Shown: piece by piece, positions 7,666 through 14,295 of the stretch
Layout: each line of letters opens with the position of its first letter
How positions within the stretch are numbered: position 1 is the stretch's first letter
Assembly (NCBI GenBank): GCA_027062625.1
Contig: JAMOSZ010000019.1
Span: 1 to 38,768 of the forward strand
Origin: Nautiliaceae bacterium
Lineage (GTDB): Bacteria > Campylobacterota > Campylobacteria > Campylobacterales > Nautiliaceae
Direction: 5' to 3'
DNA: 38,768 bases
Program-made: the position numbers and the translations under genes
Notes under the pieces: generated by a model
The model's database searches: none
What the model was told of the DNA's origin: nothing
The model's input: the letters and a program-made list of their open reading frames with translations, nothing else

Positions 7666-8299
7666 TTTTCTCCTTTAAAAAATTAAAAAGTTCTTTGGTT
7701 ATATATTTTTCATAGTTTGTTAGATTTTTTCTTTTAAAAATAGCTTTTGGATTGTCGTTTTTGTAGTGTTTGAAACTAAAAGAGAGACTTCTTAAATATT
7801 CTCCTTTTTTATCTCCATTTGGAAATCTTTGTTTTAGTTTTTCTTCTAAGTGGGAGAGGAAATTTTTACTATTAAAGGGAAATTCTATAATGTAAATTAA
7901 CTCTCCATCTATAAATCCACTTATTAACATGTTGGGATTTGCTTTTTTATCTTTTTTAAATCTTTCCCAAGTATAGTCTGTAAAGTTTCCTCCTCCGTTT
8001 AATTTTTTATTGGATTTTGAAAAGATGTTTTTTGGTTTTACTTCACAATAGATTGGTTTTTTATAACTTGATTGTTTGTATCCGTTATAACCTATTTTAT
8101 CTTCTAAATGGGTATATCCGGCAATAGAGGTTGTTAAAAATTCTCTAAGAGTTGAGGAATTTTTATCGTTGATATACATTGTAATTAAATCGCTTAACAT
8201 TCCGATAAGGTTATCTTTTGATTTATCAAGTAAGTGTGAGTGGAATTCTTTATGTGAGAGAGAGTATTTTTTAATTGCTTCTTGGAGTTCTTTATTCAA
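7652..8299 (-). CDS. Probable type II restriction endonuclease
   Basis: A 215-residue protein overlapping the methyltransferase gene by 14 bases on the same strand. No close family is recognised, but a PD-(D/E)xK-like arrangement is visible: D67 in HLEDKIGYNG, then E86-x-K88 in IYCEVKPKN about 18 residues later on a predicted beta strand. The remainder is lysine-rich with no signal peptide. Position next to a solitary beta-class methylase makes a cognate endonuclease the best explanation. The start is a TTG at 8299 preceded by AAAGGA, inside a short divergent promoter region shared with thrC. Other roles, such as a different DNA-binding partner, cannot be excluded. Confidence 0.7.
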   Translation of the reverse strand: MNKELQEAIKKYSLSHKEFHSHLLDKSKDNLIGMLSDLITMYINDKNSSTLREFLTTSIAGYTHLEDKIGYNGYKQSSYKKPIYCEVKPKNIFSKSNKKLNGGGNFTDYTWERFKKDKKANPNMLISGFIDGELIYIIEFPFNSKNFLSHLEEKLKQRFPNGDKKGEYLRSLSFSFKHYKNDNPKAIFKRKNLTNYEKYITKELFNFLKEKNGAK

Positions 8300-8326
8300 G
8301 GATAATCCTTTTTTGTGAAATTTTAC

Positions 8327-8332
8327 TATAAT
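8327..8332 (+). promoter_or_regulatory. -10 box of thrC (divergent promoter region)
   Basis: TATAAT sits 20 bases before the thrC ATG at 8353. On the opposite strand the same bases give TATAGT, which could serve the restriction gene starting at 8299, so the ~50-base gap is probably a bidirectional promoter. Confidence 0.55.
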
Positions 8333-8352
8333 TTCAATAAAAAGGGTTTAAA

Positions 8353-9873
8353 ATGAAGTTTATTGGAACACGTGGAAGTGAAGGTGAGAGGAGATTTAGT
8401 GAGGTTATTTTAAATCCAGCCGCACCAAATGGAGGGCTTTATGTTCCAAAAAAGCTTCCAAAAGTTGATGAGAGATTTTTGATTAGATTTTTAAGTGATA
8501 ATGAAGAGAAGAGTTATAAATCTCTTGCAAAAGGGGTTTTAGGACTTTTTAAAATTGATATTGATAAAGATTTGATTAATAAAGCTCTTTATACCTATCT
8601 TAGAAATTTTGATGATGATGAGGTTGTGCCGGTTGTTAAAGTAAAAAGTGATTTGAGTGTGGCTGAGCTTTGGCACGGACCAACGAGGGCTTTTAAGGAT
8701 ATGGCACTCCAACCTTTTGGAGTGATTTTGTCTGAGCTTGCGAAAAAAAAGGATGAAAAGTATCTTATTATGGCTGCAACTTCTGGGGATACTGGACCTG
8801 CTACTTTAAAAACTTTTGAGAATAAAGAGAATATCAAGGTAGTTTGTATCTATCCTCATAATGGCACTAGTGAAGTTCAAAAACTTCAAATGGTTACAAC
8901 TACTGCCAAGAATGAAAAAGTGCTTGGAATTTTGGGGGATTTTGACGATGCCCAAAGTGCACTTAAAAATCTTTTAAAGAATAAAGATTTTAAAAAAAGT
9001 CTTAGTGAAGCTGGATTAAAACTCTCAGCCGCAAACAGTGTAAACTTTGGAAGGATTATATTTCAGATAATTTATCATTTTTGGAGCTATTTGAAGTTGG
9101 TTGAAAATGGTGAGATTAATTTAGGTGATAAGATTGATTTAATTATTCCAAGCGGAAACTTTGGAAATGCACTTGGGGCTTATTATGCAAAAAAAATGGG
9201 ACTTTTTGTTGATAAGATTATTATTGCCTCAAATAAAAACAATGTTCTTTATGAGATGATAAAATTTGGAAGGTATGATTTAAGGGATAAAAGGCTTATA
9301 AAAACAATCTCTCCGGCTATGGATATTTTAAAATCAAGCAATGTTGAGAGGATGCTTTTTGATAAGTTTGGAGAAGAGAGGACAAAAGAGTTAATGGAGA
9401 GTTTGGAGAGGGATGGATATTTTGTATTAACCCCTGATGAGTTAAAAGAAATTCAAAAAGATTTTGACGCTGATTTTGCAACGGATGGGGAGTGTGAAGA
9501 GATTATAAGAAGGTATGCAAATAAAGAGAATTATCTAATGGATCCACATACAGCCACAGCTATAAAAGCTTATGAAAATCTAAAAGAAAAAGGCAAAATT
9601 AAAAATTATGTTGTAGCTTATTCTACGGCTGAGTGGACGAAGTTTGCTCCAAGTATCTATTATGCGCTAACTGGCGAGGATGTTGAGAGGGAGATTGTAG
9701 AAAATGAAGAGGTTACAATTTCAGATAAAGATGCAATTGCTTACATTGAAACTCACTATGATGTAAAGGCTCCTGATGTTATAAGAGAGCTTTTTGAAAA
9801 AGAGATTGTTAATGAGAACATAATAAATAAAAATGCAATAAAAGAAGAGATTTTAAAATTTATTAAGGAATAG
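8353..9873 (+). CDS. thrC: Threonine synthase
   Basis: A 506-residue PLP enzyme converting O-phospho-L-homoserine to threonine, the last step of threonine synthesis. The PLP lysine is K115 in HGPTRAFKDMALQ, and the SGDTGPAT loop follows about 35 residues later. The N-terminus (FIGTRGSEGERRFSEVILNPAAPNGGLY) and length fit the long thrC subfamily of proteobacteria and yeast rather than the short plant/Gram-positive form. It is first in a plus-strand run with the AEC permease and ModA-like genes. Its last seven codons and stop are duplicated just downstream (see repeat at 9852). Confidence 0.96.
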   Translation: MKFIGTRGSEGERRFSEVILNPAAPNGGLYVPKKLPKVDERFLIRFLSDNEEKSYKSLAKGVLGLFKIDIDKDLINKALYTYLRNFDDDEVVPVVKVKSDLSVAELWHGPTRAFKDMALQPFGVILSELAKKKDEKYLIMAATSGDTGPATLKTFENKENIKVVCIYPHNGTSEVQKLQMVTTTAKNEKVLGILGDFDDAQSALKNLLKNKDFKKSLSEAGLKLSAANSVNFGRIIFQIIYHFWSYLKLVENGEINLGDKIDLIIPSGNFGNALGAYYAKKMGLFVDKIIIASNKNNVLYEMIKFGRYDLRDKRLIKTISPAMDILKSSNVERMLFDKFGEERTKELMESLERDGYFVLTPDELKEIQKDFDADFATDGECEEIIRRYANKENYLMDPHTATAIKAYENLKEKGKIKNYVVAYSTAEWTKFAPSIYYALTGEDVEREIVENEEVTISDKDAIAYIETHYDVKAPDVIRELFEKEIVNENIINKNAIKEEILKFIKE

Positions 9874-9895
9874 TTTAAAATTTATTAAGGGATAG
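9852..9895. repeat. 22-bp tandem duplication spanning the thrC stop codon
   Basis: Copies at 9852-9873 and 9874-9895 differ at a single base (GGAATAG versus GGGATAG). The first is the end of thrC including TAG. The second is non-coding and supplies the AAGGG Shine-Dalgarno for the next gene's GTG start at 9898. Confidence 0.9.
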
Positions 9896-9897
9896 TT

Positions 9898-10767
9898 GTG
9901 TTAGCTATTATTGGAGTTTATGTTTTTATTTTAGTGGGGTTTTTAGCAAAAAAGTTTTTTAAAGAGATTGAAGCAAAGACATTGGTTATCTTATCTACTT
10001 ATTTTTTTCAGCCGTTTTTGGTTTTGTGGGGGATTATGCTTGTGCCTTTAAACAAAGATTTAATCCTCTCTCCAATTTTTTATTTTATTGCAATTTTTGT
10101 AAGTTTAATTTTTACTTATTTTACTGCCCGCATTTTAGAAGATAAAAAGGAAAGAATTATTGCTTCAATTACTGCTTTGATTGCAAATACTGGTAATATT
10201 GGGGTGCCTGTTTGTTATGCTTTGTTTGGAGATGTTGGAGCGAGTGTTGCTACTTTGATAAATCTTGCGAATATGTTTTTTGTTTATAGTTTTGGAATCT
10301 TCTTTTTTGCAAAAGGGGAATACTCTTTTAAAAATGCCATTATTAAAGTGGCTAAAATTCCTATTATGTGGTTTGGGATACTTGCTTTGGTTTTGAACTA
10401 TTTTCATGTAACTTTTCCAAAAGAAGTTATGAAAATTTTACAAATGGGTGCTTTTGCTTCAATTGTTACTCAACTTGTTATTTTTGGGATTTATATAGCT
10501 GAGGTTAAGATAAGAGAAATCTCTTTAAAACTTGGAGTTATTACGATGGTAAATAAATTTATTATCTTTCCTTTGGTAACTTTTTTGGTGGTAAAAATTG
10601 CTGGATTAAAGCCTCCTTTTTCAAAGATTGTATTATTAGAATCTCTCTCACCTTTGGCAGTAACGAATGTAAATCTTGCATCATTATTTAATCTCTATCC
10701 AAGAAAAGTTGCATTTTTAATTATTGTAAGTTCTATTTTGTATATTTTTATCTTTTTTTTGATATAA
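9898..10767 (+). CDS. AEC-family (auxin efflux carrier) permease
   Basis: A 289-residue integral membrane protein with about 8-10 hydrophobic segments from the first residue to the end. The NTGNIGVPVCYALFG stretch in the middle is the best-conserved AEC signature, a helix break with Asn/Gly/Pro. Bacterial AEC proteins export or import small organic acids such as malate or malonate; the substrate here is not predictable. The start is a GTG at 9898, two bases after the second copy of the 22-bp duplication that provides its ribosome binding site. It lies 24 bases after thrC, so cotranscription is likely, and an amino-acid-related substrate is a tempting but unproven guess. Confidence 0.85.
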   Translation: MLAIIGVYVFILVGFLAKKFFKEIEAKTLVILSTYFFQPFLVLWGIMLVPLNKDLILSPIFYFIAIFVSLIFTYFTARILEDKKERIIASITALIANTGNIGVPVCYALFGDVGASVATLINLANMFFVYSFGIFFFAKGEYSFKNAIIKVAKIPIMWFGILALVLNYFHVTFPKEVMKILQMGAFASIVTQLVIFGIYIAEVKIREISLKLGVITMVNKFIIFPLVTFLVVKIAGLKPPFSKIVLLESLSPLAVTNVNLASLFNLYPRKVAFLIIVSSILYIFIFFLI

Positions 10768-10768
10768 T
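10760..10768 (+). promoter_or_regulatory. Extended -10 of the ModA-like gene
   Basis: TGA-TATAAT overlaps the stop codon of the AEC gene and lies 31 bases before the ATG at 10800; a GGAG Shine-Dalgarno follows. No -35 consensus. Confidence 0.6.
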
Positions 10769-10799
10769 AAAATTAGGACGCAATTAAAAAGGAGTAAAG

Positions 10800-11537
10800 A
10801 TGAAAAAAGTTGGGATGTTATCTTTTGTAGTAGCTTCTTTTCTCTCAGCTGCTACTCTTAATTTCTACTGCGGTGTTACTATGAGCAAAGCAATGAAAGA
10901 TATTATTAAAAAATTTCAAGAAAAACATCCAGATGTAAAAATTAGAATGATTACAGGTTCTTCTGGGATGCTTCTTAGAAAACTTGAAAATGCAAAAAGA
11001 GCTGATTTATATTTACCAGGGAGTGATGAGTTTATTAATAAAAAAAGTTATCTTTTCCCTTATAAAAAAGAGATAGGTTACAATCAGCTTAAAATTTTTG
11101 TGACAAAAGGTAATCCAAAAAATGTAAAAACTTTAAGAGATTTTATTAGAAATGATATTAAAGTTGGACTAGGAAGTGATAGAAGCTCAGTTGGAAAAAC
11201 TGCAAAAGAGGTTTTAATTCGCTATGGAGGAGATGAGTTTTATAAAAAAGTAAGAAAAAAAGCTCAAATTTTTTTAGCATCAAAATCCTTAATTTCAGCA
11301 CTTGCTGGGTTTGAGCCTGAAATTGATGCGGCTTTGAATTGGAGAGCTGTTTATTATTGGGGAAATAATAGAAAAAAAGTTGATTATATTGATATTCCAG
11401 AAAGATATGCACCAAAAAGGAAACTTATAATTGCAACAACAATTTATAGTAAGAATCAAGATTTGGCAAAAGAATTTGTTGATTTGTCTGCATCTCCTTG
11501 GGGACAAAAAGTTATGAAAAAGTGGGGACTTAAATAA
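10800..11537 (+). CDS. ModA-like periplasmic substrate-binding protein
   Basis: A 245-residue secreted binding protein. Residues 1-18 form a signal peptide (MKKVGMLSFVVASFLSAA). The mature part follows the type 2 periplasmic fold of molybdate/tungstate-binding proteins: a first strand with the ligand-loop YCGVTMSKAM, then ITGSSGMLLRKLENAKRADLYLPGS, which matches the ModA pattern of SG-x-L followed by -AD-. A later segment (EPEIDAALNWRAVYYWGN) resembles the hinge region. No ABC permease or ATPase genes are adjacent, so it either serves a distant transporter or binds another oxyanion. A molybdenum enzyme lies 2.7 kb downstream, which is suggestive but not evidence. It overlaps the convergent DUF218 gene by 8 bases. 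Confidence 0.75.
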   Translation: MKKVGMLSFVVASFLSAATLNFYCGVTMSKAMKDIIKKFQEKHPDVKIRMITGSSGMLLRKLENAKRADLYLPGSDEFINKKSYLFPYKKEIGYNQLKIFVTKGNPKNVKTLRDFIRNDIKVGLGSDRSSVGKTAKEVLIRYGGDEFYKKVRKKAQIFLASKSLISALAGFEPEIDAALNWRAVYYWGNNRKKVDYIDIPERYAPKRKLIIATTIYSKNQDLAKEFVDLSASPWGQKVMKKWGLK

Positions 11538-12240
11538 TTCCCCTTATTTTTAAGCTCAAAAGCCCAAAATATTCGTGGAGGGCTTTGTAACTTATGTAGA
11601 AATTATTTGCACTTGGAAGAAAGTCAATCCATTTATAATTGGGTGAATAGAAAAAGCCAACTGGTTTGGTGATTATTTTAAATCCAAAATGCTTAAAAAG
11701 ATAATAGCTTCTTTTCATATGGTAAGCACTTGTTACTAAGAAAATCTCTTTTTTTAATTTAAGTTTTTCAAATAATTTTGAAGTAAAAGAGGCATTTTGA
11801 TAAGTTGTAAGAGACTTATCTTCAAAGTAGCTTTTTATGTTGCAATTGCAAGTTGAAGTTATGAGTTGTATGGTTTTTTTTGTAAAATTTGCTTCATTTC
11901 CCGTAAAAATTAAAGGTAAGTTATATTTTTGTGCAAGTAATATTCCATAAACTTCTCTTTTAAAGGCATCTGGGCTTGATTTTAGAATATCTTTTGGATT
12001 TACGCCTCCACCTAAAACGACTACTGCTTTTGGAGTTATGTTCTCTTTATGAGAGAATTTTTCAAGTGGATAGATTAAAAGATTGCTTACAAATTTTATA
12101 GAAATTGCCCATAACATAATTGCACTAAAAAAGAAGAGCCACTTAAATCTTTTTGCAAAGACTCCTGCTAAAAATAAAATTATTATAAAAATGCCAGGAG
12201 GCAAAAGGGCGTTGAAGAGTTTTGAAATGACATAAATCAT
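11530..12240 (-). CDS. DUF218 (YdcF/ElyC/SanA-like) membrane protein
   Basis: A 236-residue protein with two N-terminal membrane helices (about residues 8-28 and 34-54) followed by a DUF218 domain: VVVLGGGV at 73-80, FTGNEANFT near 112-120, E-x-KSLTTYQNA at 139-150 and LVTSAYHMKR. ElyC and SanA members act in envelope integrity and peptidoglycan/lipid-carrier metabolism in E. coli; the specific role here is unknown. Its ATG overlaps the stop of the KamA-like gene by 4 bases (12237-12240), so the two are translationally coupled, although no functional link between these families is known to me. It is convergent with the ModA-like gene. Confidence 0.85.
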   Translation of the reverse strand: MIYVISKLFNALLPPGIFIIILFLAGVFAKRFKWLFFFSAIMLWAISIKFVSNLLIYPLEKFSHKENITPKAVVVLGGGVNPKDILKSSPDAFKREVYGILLAQKYNLPLIFTGNEANFTKKTIQLITSTCNCNIKSYFEDKSLTTYQNASFTSKLFEKLKLKKEIFLVTSAYHMKRSYYLFKHFGFKIITKPVGFFYSPNYKWIDFLPSANNFYISYKALHEYFGLLSLKIRGII

Positions 12241-13493
12241 TCAAATATAAATTTATTGGCAAAAGCCGGTTTTAATTCATCAATCCAGCTTGCTTTTTCA
12301 TCATACTTTGCAAAAAATGGGATATTTACAAGGGATGGATTTTTAGCTTGGAGCATATTTAAAACAAATACTTTTTTTCCGTTTATCTCACTAACTCCTG
12401 TAACTGCTATTTTTCCAGGAGCCGCACTCATACTCGGACCTCTAACCGTTCTTGCAAGTCCTGAAACTTTGCTTATTGCATCTTTATAGATTTTATAAGC
12501 TTTTGCAAGTGGTACATCAAAATACTCTTTTGCTCCTGTATCTCTTGGCATAAACATATAATAAGGCACCATTCCAAGTCTAACTTGCTCTTTCCACATC
12601 TTTTCCCAAACTTCGCTACTTGCATTAATGTGATTTAGTATAGGTGATTGAGTTCTAATGATTGCTCCTGTTTTTTGGATGTTTTTAATAGCTTCTTTTA
12701 CAGCATCAGTTTCTAATTCTTTATAGTGGCTAAAATGAGCCATAAATGCTAGATGATATCCACTATCTACTATTTTTTTGAATGTATCAAGAAGTTCTTG
12801 TGAGTCACTATCGCTTATGAATCTATATGGCCAAAATGCGAGTGCTTTTGAGCCTATTCTTATGTTTTGTAAGTGAGGAATTTTTGCATCAATTATTGCA
12901 TCAATGTAAGTTTTAAAAATTTTTGCGCTCATTACCATTGGGTCTCCACCGGTAAATAAAATATCAGTAATTGTTGGATGTGCTTTTATATACTCAATTA
13001 AAGCTTCTATCTCTTTCATTGCAAATTTTAATTCATTTATTCCTGTAAATTGAGGCCATCTAAAACAGAAACTACAATATGCGTGGCAAGTTTGTCCTTG
13101 TCTTGGGAAAAATAAAATTGTCTCTTTATACTTGTGTTGACTTCCTGCAAGTTTAATTCCATTAATTTCTGGAATATTCTCTTTTTGACCGGCTGGATGA
13201 GGATTTAGTTTCATTCTTATTTCATAAATGATTTTATCGACTTCATCTGGCGGAGCATTTTTTAATCTTTTAAAATCTTCTTCTTTTAACATCTCTTTTT
13301 GAGGGAATACGAGTCTAAAAATAGGGTCATCTTTATAATTTTTCCAGTCAATTAAGTCCAAAACATAATTACTCACTTTAAATGGGAAAATTTTTGCGGC
13401 AATTTCTATATTTTCAATCTCTTCTTTTGGTAGATTTTTTATTATTTGAGGTAATTTTTTGATGCTTTTGATATTATAAGCTTTGTAAGTCAT
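12237..13493 (-). CDS. KamA-family radical SAM enzyme (lysine 2,3-aminomutase-like)
   Basis: A 418-residue radical SAM protein. The [4Fe-4S] cysteines are C136, C140 and C143 (CHAYCSFC, CxxxCxxC), and the SAM-binding GGD motif is TGGDP at 181-185. The overall pattern (LNPHPAGQ, FRWPQFTG, VPYYMFMPRDTGAKEYFDVP) matches the KamA family, whose PLP-dependent members move an amino group from C2 to C3. The pair of acidic residues that hold the lysine side chain in true lysine 2,3-aminomutase is not obviously both present: one aspartate is in MPRDTG, but the second motif region reads RGPSMSAAPGK. The substrate is therefore open. It has its own extended -10 promoter and is cotranscribed with the DUF218 gene. 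Confidence 0.85.
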   Translation of the reverse strand: MTYKAYNIKSIKKLPQIIKNLPKEEIENIEIAAKIFPFKVSNYVLDLIDWKNYKDDPIFRLVFPQKEMLKEEDFKRLKNAPPDEVDKIIYEIRMKLNPHPAGQKENIPEINGIKLAGSQHKYKETILFFPRQGQTCHAYCSFCFRWPQFTGINELKFAMKEIEALIEYIKAHPTITDILFTGGDPMVMSAKIFKTYIDAIIDAKIPHLQNIRIGSKALAFWPYRFISDSDSQELLDTFKKIVDSGYHLAFMAHFSHYKELETDAVKEAIKNIQKTGAIIRTQSPILNHINASSEVWEKMWKEQVRLGMVPYYMFMPRDTGAKEYFDVPLAKAYKIYKDAISKVSGLARTVRGPSMSAAPGKIAVTGVSEINGKKVFVLNMLQAKNPSLVNIPFFAKYDEKASWIDELKPAFANKFIFE

Positions 13494-13513
13494 AATTCTC
13501 CTTTTTATTAGCT

Positions 13514-13522
13514 ATTATAACA
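13514..13522 (-). promoter_or_regulatory. Extended -10 of the KamA-like gene
   Basis: TGT-TATAAT on the minus strand, 20 bases before the ATG at 13493, with an AAGGAG Shine-Dalgarno between. It lies in a 55-base divergent gap shared with the SDR gene. Confidence 0.6.
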
Positions 13523-13548
13523 AATTATTATGTTAAGGAGAAATAATA

Positions 13549-14268
13549 ATGAGAGTTTTAATAACTGGTGCAAGTAGAGGAATTGGTAGGGAGCTTATTA
13601 GAAGATATTCTAAAAAAGCTAATAAGATTTATGCTATTGCAAGGGATAAAGAGAAATTAATGGAACTTGAAAGTGAATTTAGTAATGTTAAGGGAGTTGC
13701 TTTGGATTTGGCTGATTTAGAAAAAGTTAGGGAATTTGGAAGGGGGGTTGATGTTGATTTAGTTATTTGTAATGCTGGGATATCTCTTCCTCACTCTCCA
13801 AATTTTACCCCTTTTGAGGATTTTAAAAAGACTTTTGATATTAACTTTTTAAGTATCCACGCTTTGTTAGAGGGGATTGTGCCAAAGATGCAAAAGAGAA
13901 AAGATGGAAAAATTGTTTTAATCTCTTCTCTTGCAAGTTTAGTGGCTTCTCCTACTTCTTTGCCTTATAGTGCAAGCAAAAGAGCTTTAAATTCTTATGC
14001 CCAGTCTCTTAGGAATCTTCTTGCAAAAGATAATATAAAAGTAATAAACATTTTACCAGGGTTTATAAAAACGGATATGACTGCTAAAAATGATTTTTAT
14101 ATGCCATTTTTAATGGAGCTTAGTGATGGAGTTGATAGGATTGAGATGGCAATAGAGAGGGAGCTAAGAGAGTATGCTTTTCCAAAGAGATTTTATTACT
14201 TAATTAAACTTTTTACTCTTTTGCCACTTAAAATTCAAGATAATTTATTGCAAAAATTTGTAAAATAG
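13549..14268 (+). CDS. SDR-family oxidoreductase
   Basis: A 239-residue classical short-chain dehydrogenase/reductase. The NAD(P)-binding TGASRGIG is at residues 6-13, the NAG motif follows near residue 76 (VICNAGIS), and the catalytic Ser (SSLASL) and Tyr-x-x-x-Lys (YSASK) are present. The arginines in and just after the glycine motif are compatible with NADP. The C-terminal part (LIKLFTLLPLKIQDNLLQKF) is hydrophobic-basic and may touch the membrane. A good GGAG Shine-Dalgarno precedes the ATG. The formate dehydrogenase-like gene follows after 27 bases, so they may be cotranscribed. The substrate is unknown; this family covers sugars, fatty acids and steroids. Confidence 0.88.
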   Translation: MRVLITGASRGIGRELIRRYSKKANKIYAIARDKEKLMELESEFSNVKGVALDLADLEKVREFGRGVDVDLVICNAGISLPHSPNFTPFEDFKKTFDINFLSIHALLEGIVPKMQKRKDGKIVLISSLASLVASPTSLPYSASKRALNSYAQSLRNLLAKDNIKVINILPGFIKTDMTAKNDFYMPFLMELSDGVDRIEMAIERELREYAFPKRFYYLIKLFTLLPLKIQDNLLQKFVK

Positions 14269-14295
14269 GATATATTCTCTCAAAAAAGGGCTTTT

